Positions 56,004-63,945 of a stretch of 64,000 nt of DNA are shown in pieces. Numbering within the stretch: position 1 is the first letter of the stretch; every line of letters starts with the position of its first letter. Origin of the DNA: Stutzerimonas stutzeri. GTDB lineage: Bacteria > Pseudomonadota > Gammaproteobacteria > Pseudomonadales > Pseudomonadaceae. The translations under genes were made by a program, and so were the position numbers. Where the stretch lies: the NCBI GenBank assembly GCA_002345575.1, contig DDVX01000018.1, forward strand, positions 62,001 to 126,000, given 5' to 3'. A model generated the notes under the pieces. That model was not told where the DNA came from. It did no database searches and saw nothing but the letters and a program-made list of their open reading frames with translations.

Positions 56004-57173
56004 TTACTGCGCCTGCGCTTGGGCTTTACTAGCAGCGGTATCAGGCGCCTGCGCGGCCTGGCGTGGGACGACGGTCGCGCCTGCCTGAATGGCGATCAGC
56101 GAGCTGACGATAAGCGGATCACCTTCTTGCAGCCCCTCCTTGATCTGCCAGCGCGAGCCTTGCATGACGCCAGTAACGACAGGCCGCGACTCAACCACGT
56201 TATTCGGGCCCAGCAGCATCACGCTCGCCTGCCCGATCGGGTCGCGCTGCACGGCGCGTTGCGGGACAAGAATGGCGTCGCCATGGGCCTGCGGCGCATG
56301 GACCCGAACGTACATGCCCGGCAGTAGTTCGCCGTTGGGGTTGTCGAAGCGGCCGCGCAGGGTGACCTCCCCGGTGCCTCTGTCCACCGCGATATCGGCA
56401 AACTGCAGCGTGCCACGGCTCTGGACCGGCTCGCCGTCGAAGCTCAAGGTCAGCGATCTGGAAGGCTCGGCATTCTGGGCGTCGCTGAAGGTCCTACGCA
56501 GGCGCAGGGCGTCGGCCACGGGCTGCTTGAAGTCCACATAGACCGGGTCGAGTTGTTGAATCCGCGCCAGCAACGTCGCTTCGCCCTGGCCAACCAGGGC
56601 GCCCTCGGTCACCTCGGCACGCCCGATACGGCCGGCAATGGGTGCGCGCACGGTCGAGTAGCCCAGCTCGAGTCGCGCCGTTTGCACATCGGCCTGCGAC
56701 GAGCGCTTGAGCGCCTGTGCGCTTTGCAGCGCGGCCTTGGCCGCATCGAAATCTTGCTGGCTTACCGCCTCGATTTTCACCAATGGCTCGTAACGGCGCA
56801 CCGTGGCCTGCGCCTGAACGAGCTGAGCCTCGGCCTGCGCCAGCTGCCCCTCGGCGCGAGCCAGGGCTACCTCGAACGGCGCCGGATCAATCTGGAACAG
56901 CACCTGCCCAGCCTTCACATCGGCACCCTCTTCAAAGGTGCTTTTAAGCACGATGCCGGCCACACGCGCGCGCACTTCAGCCACGCGCACCGGCTCGACG
57001 CGCCCGGGCAGTTCGGCGACCAGGGTGAAGGGCTCACGCTTCACAGACATTACATCGACTTCCCTTGGTGGTGGGGTCTCCATCTCCCACCCTGACTGGT
57101 CGCACCCAACCAACACCAACGCGACCAGCACACCGACTGCCGACCCCTTCAACCACACACGCACGTCATGCAT
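56004..57173 (-). CDS. mexC: RND periplasmic adaptor, MexC-like
   Basis: A 389-aa lipoprotein membrane-fusion protein that links MexD and OprJ. From ATG 57173 (MHDVRVWLKGSAVGVLVALV) a signal peptide ends in LVGC (Cys about residue 24). Then come the beta-barrel/lipoyl segment (RVEPVRVAEVRARVAGIV, RAPIAGRIGRAEVTEGALVG), a coiled-coil hairpin (residues about 95-160) and an Ala/Gln-rich tail. It matches MexC closely. A palindrome 59-71 bp upstream may be the NfxB operator. It is divergent from nfxB. Confidence 0.94.
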   Translation of the reverse strand: MHDVRVWLKGSAVGVLVALVLVGCDQSGWEMETPPPREVDVMSVKREPFTLVAELPGRVEPVRVAEVRARVAGIVLKSTFEEGADVKAGQVLFQIDPAPFEVALARAEGQLAQAEAQLVQAQATVRRYEPLVKIEAVSQQDFDAAKAALQSAQALKRSSQADVQTARLELGYSTVRAPIAGRIGRAEVTEGALVGQGEATLLARIQQLDPVYVDFKQPVADALRLRRTFSDAQNAEPSRSLTLSFDGEPVQSRGTLQFADIAVDRGTGEVTLRGRFDNPNGELLPGMYVRVHAPQAHGDAILVPQRAVQRDPIGQASVMLLGPNNVVESRPVVTGVMQGSRWQIKEGLQEGDPLIVSSLIAIQAGATVVPRQAAQAPDTAASKAQAQAQ

Positions 57174-57231
57174 ATCGCACCCAAGACATGAAGCCAAGTC
57201 GGCAAAGGTGCGTATGATTCTACTAATCCTC

Positions 57232-57244
57232 TATTGAGTCAATA
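57232..57244. promoter_or_regulatory. Palindrome in the mexC-nfxB divergent region
   Basis: TATTGAGTCAATA is a perfect 13-bp palindrome in the AT-rich 168-bp region between mexC and nfxB, 59 bp before mexC. By position it is the best candidate operator for the NfxB-like repressor. No experimental footprint is implied. Confidence 0.55.
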
Positions 57245-57341
57245 ATGTCTCATTTGAATTCTATATTCTCAGAGCGGCATGCGTTGAGTAAGCTCGACGA
57301 ATGTGCACAATGCCCGTCGAACCGTACCAATGAGGTCGCTA

Positions 57342-57893
57342 ATGGTTGCTCCTGCCGCCGATGAAAAACTGCTGAAAGCCCTGGCCGTCGCCCTCGTCGA
57401 CCACCCGAGAGGCACGTTCAAGGAGATCGCCGAAGCCGCGGGCATCAGCAAGGCCACGCTGAACCGTTTCTGCGGCACACGTGACAAGCTCATCGAAATG
57501 CTGATGGAGCATGGCTCCGTAATAATGAATCAGCTGATCGAAAACGCTGGCCTGAGCGAGCGTCCGATCCCCGAAGCTCTGCACCGCCTGATCAGCGATC
57601 ATCTGCTCCATCGTGAACTGCTGGCCTTTCTCGCGTTTCAGTGGCGCCCGGACTCGCTCGACGAGGATGCCGGGGGAACACGCTGGCTGCCTTACGGGGA
57701 TGCACTGGATGCCTTCTTCCTACGCGGCCAGAAAGAAGGCGTTTTTCGCATCGATATTGGCGCACCGGAGCTGACCGAGATGTTCATCTCCGTGGTGTTC
57801 GGCTTGGTCGACGCAGAACGCCGTGGCCGTGTCGCGCGCGCCGGCATGGCATCCGTCATCGAGCAATTTTTCATGAAGGGAGCGGCTGGCTGA
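57342..57893 (+). CDS. nfxB: NfxB-like TetR-type repressor
   Basis: A 183-aa regulator starting MVAPAADEKLLKALAVALVD, with an N-terminal helix-turn-helix (TFKEIAEAAGISKATLNRFCGTRDKL) and a TetR-type C-terminal domain (ALDAFFLRGQKEGVFRIDI, VDAERRGR). It is a clear homologue of NfxB, repressor of mexCD-oprJ. ATG 57342 has TGAGG 6-7 bp upstream; longer in-frame starts exist. Loss of such repressors derepresses the pump. Confidence 0.93.
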   Translation: MVAPAADEKLLKALAVALVDHPRGTFKEIAEAAGISKATLNRFCGTRDKLIEMLMEHGSVIMNQLIENAGLSERPIPEALHRLISDHLLHRELLAFLAFQWRPDSLDEDAGGTRWLPYGDALDAFFLRGQKEGVFRIDIGAPELTEMFISVVFGLVDAERRGRVARAGMASVIEQFFMKGAAG

Positions 57894-57984
57894 CTTACTG
57901 AAGGAGCGGCTTTCCGAGGATTTTAACTTCACCCAGCCTTTGACGATGCAAGCATATTGGCGAGTGGATAGATGGTGTGAGGTA

Positions 57985-58272
57985 TCAGCCGGCTCGGAAA
58001 AAGGCAGTCCTCGCTGCTAGCTGGGCTTGATGTATCCATGCCAATAGAGCTGACCGTTTGCCCTGTGATTCGAACGGCACTGGCCGCTGCGTTTTCTGCT
58101 GCATCACCTTGGCTCGTGATGAAGCGTGCTCGCCATGAGCAATGCCGCGCACACAGAGCTCGGTTATGTCGCAGGCTCGACGCTTGCTGTAGATGGACAG
58201 ATCAAAGAGATGGCTCAGATATCTCTGAGTCTGAGTGGGGTTTTCTGCCCGACCTGTTTCCCTTTGCTCCAA
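57985..58272 (-). pseudogene. Tyrosine integrase fragment
   Basis: The frame reads TQRYLSHLFDLSIYSKRRACDITELCVRGIAHGEHASSRAKVMQQKTQRPVPFE. This matches the catalytic-domain start of a well-known integrase family (LAIDSKLRGCDL, RAxVMQQKTQRPVQFE) including the Arg region and the beta-hairpin Lys. The rest, with the HxxR and Tyr boxes, is absent and the frame ends shortly after. It is a decayed recombinase, recognised from memory. Confidence 0.7.
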
Positions 58273-58337
58273 GGCTGACGGCCGCAGGTAGCGATGATGT
58301 ATAGCAAGTCCTCCACGCGTGGAAGAACAAGGATGAC

Positions 58338-58423
58338 TATTGGCCGGAAGCGGACGCCACCAACGGCAGCAATTGGCCGATCTCGGCCAGAGGCGACAGG
58401 CAGAAATCGGCCAAAAGCGGACA
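58338..58423. repeat. Cluster of GGCC...AAGCGGAC repeats
   Basis: Three related units: TTGGCCGGAAGCGGAC (58340-58355), TCGGCCAGAGGCG (58383-58395, imperfect) and TCGGCCAAAAGCGGAC (58407-58422). The same motif, as CCGCTATCGGCCAGAAGCGGAC, is the IS1182 insertion site at 48225/49904. They look like short extragenic palindromic repeats. Confidence 0.6.
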
Positions 58424-58445
58424 CGCAGCCAATTTTAATATGTCC

Positions 58446-58586
58446 TCAAACAAAGAGTGGTAGCACGTAATCCGCCAGCTCTTGGGCACTGTCTTTCACT
58501 GAGCGGTGAGACACCCTCTTGCTCAAAAGCAAATACGACACGCCCTGGTCGCGCTGCCGCTGCCAAAGCTGACAAGTGCATTTCAC
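58446..58586 (-). CDS. Possible 46-aa Cys-containing small protein
   Basis: A GTG start directly after a GGGGGGGG run opens a 46-aa frame (MKCTCQLWQRQRDQGVSYLL...) ending SVKDSAQELADYVLPLFV. Nothing is recognised. It could be a small gene, the tail of a decayed gene broken at the homopolymer, or chance. Confidence 0.25.
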   Translation of the reverse strand: MKCTCQLWQRQRDQGVSYLLLSKRVSHRSVKDSAQELADYVLPLFV

Positions 58587-58726
58587 CCCCCCCCAGTAAT
58601 GGCTCCCGGCCACTAAATTTCACTTCCGACCCGCTTTCTCCCGTGATAAAAGCCATCGCACCCACAGAGTGCACGGACTGCCTTGCGCCATCCGGGACAG
58701 GCTTTTCACTAGGACGGAGAAGCAAG

Positions 58727-60661
58727 ATGCATTTGAAGCGGATCAGGGCGTCAAATTTTCGGGCGTTTGGGGACGGTACGGTTGCCCCCTCACTTGATTG
58801 GGAGCTTGCCCCCGGACTGAACATCCTTGTCGGGGAAAACGACTCAGGCAAAACCTCTGTAATCGACGCGATTCGCTACGTGCTGTGGACAACCAGCTAC
58901 GAGTTCATTCGCCTCTTCGAAACTGACTTTCACATCACGGGCACAACACGAGCCCGCTCCCTGTTCATTGAAGCCACTCTTGTGGACCTAGACCCCGCGC
59001 AAGAGGCCTCAGTTCTCGAATGGATGACCCACGAAGCAGACGGGTCTCATAGCTTGATCGTCTATCTGCAGGCGCGTTGGATACCACCTAAGGCCAACAA
59101 GCGTGGACGGGTCGAGGCAATCACCTGCTCGGGCCCGAACGGCACGGGGCCAGAGATCGGCACGGCGGTTCGAGAGCTCATCCGAGCCACCTACTTACGC
59201 CCCCTCCGAGATGCCGAAGCAGAGCTACGCCCTGGTCGCCAGTCTCGGCTGTCCCAAATATTGGGCGCTCATAAACGCATTGATGGGCAGGAGCAAAATG
59301 ACTTCGACCTAGCGGCTCCAGCTACTGTCCCCAGCAACTTGGTCGGGCTGATGGCGTTTGCTCAGCACCACCTGGGCGGGCATCAAGTTATCAGAGATGT
59401 CCAGGACGACATCAATGACAATTACCTGAACAAGTTCGCTTTTGCCGGCGATGCCCTATCCTCACGTATCCAGATCGCTCCGGAACTGGGCCTGCAACCC
59501 ATTCTGGAGCGCTTCGAATTGGCGCTGTTGCCATCCTCCACCATCGACCCAGGTGAGCGGTGCATTCGCGGACTCGGCTATAACAACGCTCTGTTCATGG
59601 CGACCGAACTGGTTCTGCTTCGGGACGGTGATGAACTCGGATTGCTGCTGATCGAGGAACCCGAGGCACATCTCCATCCGCAGATGCAGGAACGCGTTCA
59701 GCAGCTTCTCGAACGCGCCTCTAACGCGGCTGAGCCAGATAGCCGGCCTGTTCAGATCGTCATGACTACCCACAGCCCTTCGCTGGCGGCGGGTGCGGAC
59801 ATCGCGAGCCTGACTTTGGTAAACCGTGCTCAGCTATTCAGCTTGGCCCACGGGAAAACCAAGTTACTGAAAAGCGATTACGAGTTTTTGAGGCGCTTTA
59901 TCGATGCCACCAAAGCGAATCTGTTCTTCGCTCGCGGCGTTGCGATCGTGGAAGGGCCAGCAGAAGCGCTGCTGCTGCCCGCTCTGGCTGCAGCTTCAGG
60001 ATACTCGTTCAACGAACACGGCATTTCTTGCGTTAATGTTGGCGGAGTTGGGCTTTATCACTACGCACGAATCTTGCAGCCGATTGATGGCTCGGCGATT
60101 CCCATTCCTGTCGCCTGCATCACGGATCGTGACATCGTTCCCAATGAGGCCACCTACATATCTCCTCCCAAGAACAACCGTAAACGATTCGAAAAAGACT
60201 ACACGCCAGAGGAAGTCGAGGCACTGGTCAAAACGAAGGTTGACCGCGCCCAGGGTGGTAGCACAATCGTCTGCGTCTCCAACAACTGGACGCTGGAGTT
60301 TGATCTCGCCCTTCATGGATGTGCCCAGTTGATGCATGACGCAATTCACATGGCGAAGAAGGCAGACTCGAGGGGAGAACGGCTGACGGAGGACGATGAG
60401 AAGAAGACAATCATCGAGGCAGGCGAGCGCTGGAAAGAACTCTCGAACGCCGGACACTCGCCAGTGGAACTGGCGTCACTCATCTACCAGCCGCTCGTTG
60501 AAAAAGAGGCATCAAAAGCGATCACCGCCCAATACGCTGCTCACCTGATTTCAACAGGCGACTATGGGAAAGGCGATGAGCTGTTTAACAAGCTGCCGCC
60601 TTACCTACAGCAGGCGTTACGGCATCTGACTGGCAGGGCTGAGCCATGTCGGTCCCTCTGA
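58727..60661 (+). CDS. gajA: OLD-family ATPase/TOPRIM nuclease, GajA-like
   Basis: A 644-aa protein. The N-terminal ABC-type ATPase has Walker A GENDSGKT (residues 36-43), a Walker B/D-loop LLIEEPEAHLHP near 307-318 and the switch His in MTTHSPSLA; the C-terminal TOPRIM domain has the Glu in VEGPAEALLLPAL (E409) and the DxD in ITDRDIVP (D467, D469). Such proteins are nicking endonucleases gated by ATP. ATG 58727 has GGAG 7 bp upstream and gives the conserved start MHLKRIRASNFRAF. With the next gene it forms a Gabija-type pair. It is longer than the reference GajA of about 578 aa. Confidence 0.82.
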   Translation: MHLKRIRASNFRAFGDGTVAPSLDWELAPGLNILVGENDSGKTSVIDAIRYVLWTTSYEFIRLFETDFHITGTTRARSLFIEATLVDLDPAQEASVLEWMTHEADGSHSLIVYLQARWIPPKANKRGRVEAITCSGPNGTGPEIGTAVRELIRATYLRPLRDAEAELRPGRQSRLSQILGAHKRIDGQEQNDFDLAAPATVPSNLVGLMAFAQHHLGGHQVIRDVQDDINDNYLNKFAFAGDALSSRIQIAPELGLQPILERFELALLPSSTIDPGERCIRGLGYNNALFMATELVLLRDGDELGLLLIEEPEAHLHPQMQERVQQLLERASNAAEPDSRPVQIVMTTHSPSLAAGADIASLTLVNRAQLFSLAHGKTKLLKSDYEFLRRFIDATKANLFFARGVAIVEGPAEALLLPALAAASGYSFNEHGISCVNVGGVGLYHYARILQPIDGSAIPIPVACITDRDIVPNEATYISPPKNNRKRFEKDYTPEEVEALVKTKVDRAQGGSTIVCVSNNWTLEFDLALHGCAQLMHDAIHMAKKADSRGERLTEDDEKKTIIEAGERWKELSNAGHSPVELASLIYQPLVEKEASKAITAQYAAHLISTGDYGKGDELFNKLPPYLQQALRHLTGRAEPCRSL

Positions 60662-62556
60662 TCAATGCTGCCGATCTTGCGGTACTACGCGAACTGACAC
60701 CCGACTTGAACTTCGATGATCAAGAGCGGCGTGCCGTATTACTGGAAAACCAGTCTCGTGACATCAACGCCGCGCCAGGCAGTGGCAAGACCACGGTACT
60801 AGCTGCGAAGCTCCTGATGCTGAGCCGCAGATGGACCTCAAGCCGCGCAGGCGTTTGTGTGCTCAGTCATACCAATGTCGCCCGGAATGAGATTCAACAC
60901 CGGTTAAGTACAAGCCATGACGGGAGTCGCCTGCTCTCGCATCCCCACTTCATCGGGACGATTCACGCCATGGTGAATCAGTTTCTGGCTCTGCCCTACC
61001 TGCGAAGCAATGGGATGGTTGTCGACGTGATCGACAACGATATCTTTGCTCGCCGAGCATTGGCGTTAGCCCAAGCTAACTTTGGCTTGAAGCTTTATAT
61101 GCAAAAGAATGCGAGCGTCGCGCCCATGCTAGAGGGGCTGGTGTACAAAGGTGCCTCTCTAGACCTCGCTAGCGAGTTTGGCTCGCTTCCTAAGCCAGGC
61201 GCGAAAACCCTTCCGACAATTGTCGGTATCAAAGAGAAACTCGCTGCTGAAGGGGTTTTCCGACACGCGGACATGTTCGCGTACGCAGAACGTTTGCTGG
61301 CGCTTTTCCCTAGGGTTCGCACCCAGCTATCCCGAAGATTCCCTATCGTCTTTATCGACGAAATGCAGGACACGTCTTGGGAGCAAGAGCGTTTGTTGCA
61401 ACTGATGTTCGATGAGACCGTCACCGTTCAGCGCTTCGGCGACATCAACCAACGAATCCTTGGAAGTTCGGAAGGCGCGGAAAATCTGACTTTCCCCCGA
61501 GGCGACGCACTTCCGATCTCCTCCAGCAAGCGCTTCGGTCCCCACGTCGCTAAGTCTGTGTCTAAAACACAGCTGGCAGGTACTGCTGTTACTGGAGAGG
61601 CCGAAGACCGACACACGTCCATGCTGATCGTCTACAGCACAGCGCGAGTACAGGATGTGATTTCGACGTTTGGAGGCCAAGTACTAGACCGGTTCAGCGA
61701 TACGGATCTGACCAGTGGAAAAGTCAAAGCCCTATGCGCTCGCAAACAGGGGGATGCCCCAACGCAGTTAGCGGGTCGTACCCTCTTGGACTACTGGCCG
61801 GCCTCGGGTGGCGACCAATCCCCCGGACTCAAGCTTGTGCGATTCTGGGCGCTTCTCGGGGGGCCCAAGCCTGCCGTAAACGCATCGTTTTCATCACGAT
61901 TTGAGGAGATCCGCAGAGCGTTGTTTCTGGTGCTGCGCGCTGCCAAGGCAGAGATTGTCGAAGGCTTGAAAACCGATCATCAGTTAATTCGAAAACTGCG
62001 TGATGCTGATGAAGATGTTTCAGCCTTCCGGCTCCTGATTCGTGATTTGTGCATGAAAAACGTGAGCGATGCGGATGAAGCTAGGCGTATCCGTATCGTG
62101 AATTTTTTATACGTGAGGCTGCGGCCGTTACTCCCAAATCAAATTACGCCACAGATGTTCGCTGCGCTCCCGGTTTTTGAGCGACCAGAGACCATGGCTA
62201 CTCACGGAGCCCACCGGTCCATGTGCTCTATCGAAAAAAATGGTCGCAGCTTAGATATTCATATCGGTACCCTCGCCTCGATGAAAGGCGAAACGCATCT
62301 GGCGACCCTCGTCATGGAGTCTCTAGGCCATCCAAGTCGTCGCTTCGACCTACAGCTGGCATTACCCATCATTTCTGGGATTGGCACTCGCTCCGCTAAA
62401 ATGCCTGAGACTCAGCTTTCTCAATTTCGAAACCTGTATGTCGGCATGTCGCGACCTACAAGCTTTCTGTGCTTGGCAGTCAATGCAGAACGGGTTTCAG
62501 ACGAGTGTAAAACGGCATTGATCGATCAAGGGTGGGCCATCACCCATTTGCTGTAA
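60646..62556 (+). CDS. gajB: UvrD-like helicase, GajB-like
   Basis: A 636-aa SF1 helicase-like protein. Walker A APGSGKTT is at residues 43-50, motif Ia-like LSHTNVARNE near 82, motif II FIDEMQDTS near 238, and the C-terminal motifs IGTLASMKGETH and LYVGMSRPTSFL match UvrD motifs V and VI. The start lies inside the gajA end (16-bp overlap), so the two are translationally linked. In Gabija, the helicase-like partner senses DNA/nucleotide state and activates GajA. It is longer than the reference GajB of about 494 aa. Confidence 0.82.
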   Translation: MSVPLINAADLAVLRELTPDLNFDDQERRAVLLENQSRDINAAPGSGKTTVLAAKLLMLSRRWTSSRAGVCVLSHTNVARNEIQHRLSTSHDGSRLLSHPHFIGTIHAMVNQFLALPYLRSNGMVVDVIDNDIFARRALALAQANFGLKLYMQKNASVAPMLEGLVYKGASLDLASEFGSLPKPGAKTLPTIVGIKEKLAAEGVFRHADMFAYAERLLALFPRVRTQLSRRFPIVFIDEMQDTSWEQERLLQLMFDETVTVQRFGDINQRILGSSEGAENLTFPRGDALPISSSKRFGPHVAKSVSKTQLAGTAVTGEAEDRHTSMLIVYSTARVQDVISTFGGQVLDRFSDTDLTSGKVKALCARKQGDAPTQLAGRTLLDYWPASGGDQSPGLKLVRFWALLGGPKPAVNASFSSRFEEIRRALFLVLRAAKAEIVEGLKTDHQLIRKLRDADEDVSAFRLLIRDLCMKNVSDADEARRIRIVNFLYVRLRPLLPNQITPQMFAALPVFERPETMATHGAHRSMCSIEKNGRSLDIHIGTLASMKGETHLATLVMESLGHPSRRFDLQLALPIISGIGTRSAKMPETQLSQFRNLYVGMSRPTSFLCLAVNAERVSDECKTALIDQGWAITHLL

Positions 62557-62804
62557 CAGGCCAAAGGGTGCAGCTCTTCGAGAGCAAGGGCTTGCTGACA
62601 GGCTTTGAGTCGTTAGAACTTCACCGTCCAGAGCTGATCGAGCCGTGTTGTATAACCTTACCAAGGCACGGCCGACTCTGGCACATGGCCGTGGCGCGAT
62701 TCGGCCATGACAAGATTTCTCCTGACCAATACGTCAGTCGGATTCCTGGATGACCTTTGCCTCCCATTGATGACCAAGAACTGTCTGGTTTGATAGGAGC
62801 AGGG

Positions 62805-62882
62805 CACGCGGGTTGTTCATGGAACCTCCTGATAGGCCTCAGTTTAGGGCATGGAGGTGTCTACGAAACCCGGAGCGATTCA
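62805..62882 (-). mobile_element. IS3-family remnant (terminal repeat and orfA start)
   Basis: On the minus strand the sequence begins TGAATCGCTCCGGGTTTCGT, which resembles IS3-family terminal repeats, and runs through a leader with AGGAGG to an ATG followed by AACAACCCGCG (MNNPR), close to the MSNPRYPEEFK start of a common IS3 orfA. Similarity stops there, so only about 80 bp remain. Assignment is from memory. Confidence 0.5.
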
Positions 62883-63063
62883 GCTTGCCAGGTTAGAAAA
62901 TTCACCCTGACACGTTAGAAAACGACCGTTCGTGAACTAATTGTGAGTCACAAAAGACTTGACGTTTTGTGTTTAGGTATTTGATTTTTAAACGATTTTT
63001 CGCAGATTTTTTGAGAAGCTGCGTCACCTACTTCTAGAGAGAGGTTTCCCGATCTTGGTAAAA

Positions 63064-63091
63064 AGGTCTCATCACAAGCCACTTGAGACCT
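63064..63091. promoter_or_regulatory. Perfect 8-bp inverted repeat before the 45-aa ORF
   Basis: AGGTCTCA (63064-63071) and TGAGACCT (63084-63091) are perfect inverted copies separated by 12 bp, ending 6 bp before the GTG start of the small membrane protein. Without a T-run it looks more like an operator or RBS-covering stem than a terminator. Confidence 0.5.
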
Positions 63092-63097
63092 AACAAA

Positions 63098-63235
63098 GTG
63101 AATAACTTTCGCAAAGTCGTAGAAGCTCTGGAAAAGCTCGCACCTAACGCGGACAAGCTAGTTCCGCTCATTCTGTCTTTCGCAGTCTTCGCTGCGATCA
63201 TCGTCATTGGTTTGCAGCAAGGAGTAGGCAAATGA
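63098..63235 (+). CDS. 45-aa membrane peptide, translationally coupled
   Basis: GTG opens a 45-aa frame MNNFRKVVEALEKLAPNADK followed by a hydrophobic helix (LVPLILSFAVFAAIIVIGL, residues about 21-39) and a short GVGK end. An amphipathic N-terminus plus one membrane helix suggests an inner-membrane peptide. Its stop overlaps the next ATG (ATGA), which supports real translation. No Shine-Dalgarno is obvious, but an inverted repeat lies just upstream. No family recognised. Confidence 0.6.
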   Translation: MNNFRKVVEALEKLAPNADKLVPLILSFAVFAAIIVIGLQQGVGK

Positions 63236-63945
63236 AGATTCTTCCTTGGGTGAAAATGCCAGCGCTGTGGATCAAGGGAGGAGGCCTGCGCGACTTTGGA
63301 TGGGCGAATGCCAGCACCGTGCATCGCTCTAAGGCAATCGCTGCGCTGCAGCTGTACATCGCGCTTTTGACCGTCGCGGAAGAGGACTGGCGTACAGATG
63401 GCCGCAAGATGGTTGCAGACATCACCTATAGCGATCTAATGCGGATCACCAATCTGAGTCGGCAGCTGGTTGCAACGGGACTGGACGGACTGGTGACGGC
63501 CGGGCGGATCACCACGGAGAAACAAGGCCGGAAATGTCGGTACCTGATTACTGGCTACGATTTCACCGGCAACTGGTGCAAGCTGCCTGCGAGGGCGTTG
63601 TATGTTCCTTTGAAGCAGACGCTGATCGAGCCCTTCCAGTTGTTCCAGAAGCGGTCGGTCTGCGAGTTGGATGCACTAAAGCTCTTCCTCTATTTCGCTT
63701 TCGCCCGGGATAACAAAACGCCCTACACCATGGCGTCATTCGAAACGATCTGCGAAAAGACTGGTGTCCCCGAAAAGCGCATACCCCGGGCAAATGCGTT
63801 TCTCATCAACTGCGGGTTGCTGGCCAACTTGTCGCGCGAGCATTCGGAAGACGCCAAGAGGAAGGAGCCTAACAAATATTTTCTGCGTGGTTACAGGGAG
63901 CTTTTTGTAGGTCGGCAAGCGCTAGCCCCCGTGCCAGCAGAGTGA
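63232..63945 (+). CDS. Unknown protein with putative winged-helix domains
   Basis: A 237-aa protein starting MKILPWVKMPALWIKGGGLR. The segment MVADITYSDLMRITNLSRQLVATGLDGLVTAGRITTEKQGRKCRYLI looks like a winged-helix unit, and MASFETICEKTGVPEKRIPRANAFLINCGLLANLS like a second; two such units would suit a replication-initiator or transcription regulator. That reading is inference. It is coupled to the preceding 45-aa peptide and probably belongs to a module continuing beyond the window. Confidence 0.6.
   Translation: MKILPWVKMPALWIKGGGLRDFGWANASTVHRSKAIAALQLYIALLTVAEEDWRTDGRKMVADITYSDLMRITNLSRQLVATGLDGLVTAGRITTEKQGRKCRYLITGYDFTGNWCKLPARALYVPLKQTLIEPFQLFQKRSVCELDALKLFLYFAFARDNKTPYTMASFETICEKTGVPEKRIPRANAFLINCGLLANLSREHSEDAKRKEPNKYFLRGYRELFVGRQALAPVPAE

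Larger units (their letters stand above)
57894..58726. other. Debris region between nfxB and the Gabija-like pair
   Basis: An 833-bp stretch without an intact large gene. It holds a tyrosine-integrase remnant (57985-58272), three copies of a GGCCNNAAGCGGAC-type repeat (58338-58423), a possible 46-aa frame on the minus strand (58446-58586) and a run of nine C (58586-58594). It looks like a recombination scar between two modules. Confidence 0.6.
62557..63097. other. Intergenic region after the Gabija-like pair
   Basis: No intact gene is supported; a 73-codon frame at 62532-62753 has no features. The region includes an IS3-family remnant (62805-62882), a pair of GTTAGAAAA repeats (62892-62900, 62911-62919), and an AT-rich stretch (62930-63015) that may hold the promoter of the next module. 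Confidence 0.5.

Noticed and set aside
62532..62753. A 73-codon frame after gajB
   Set aside because: No ribosome binding site, no family features, and it starts within the gajB end; it adjoins an IS remnant.
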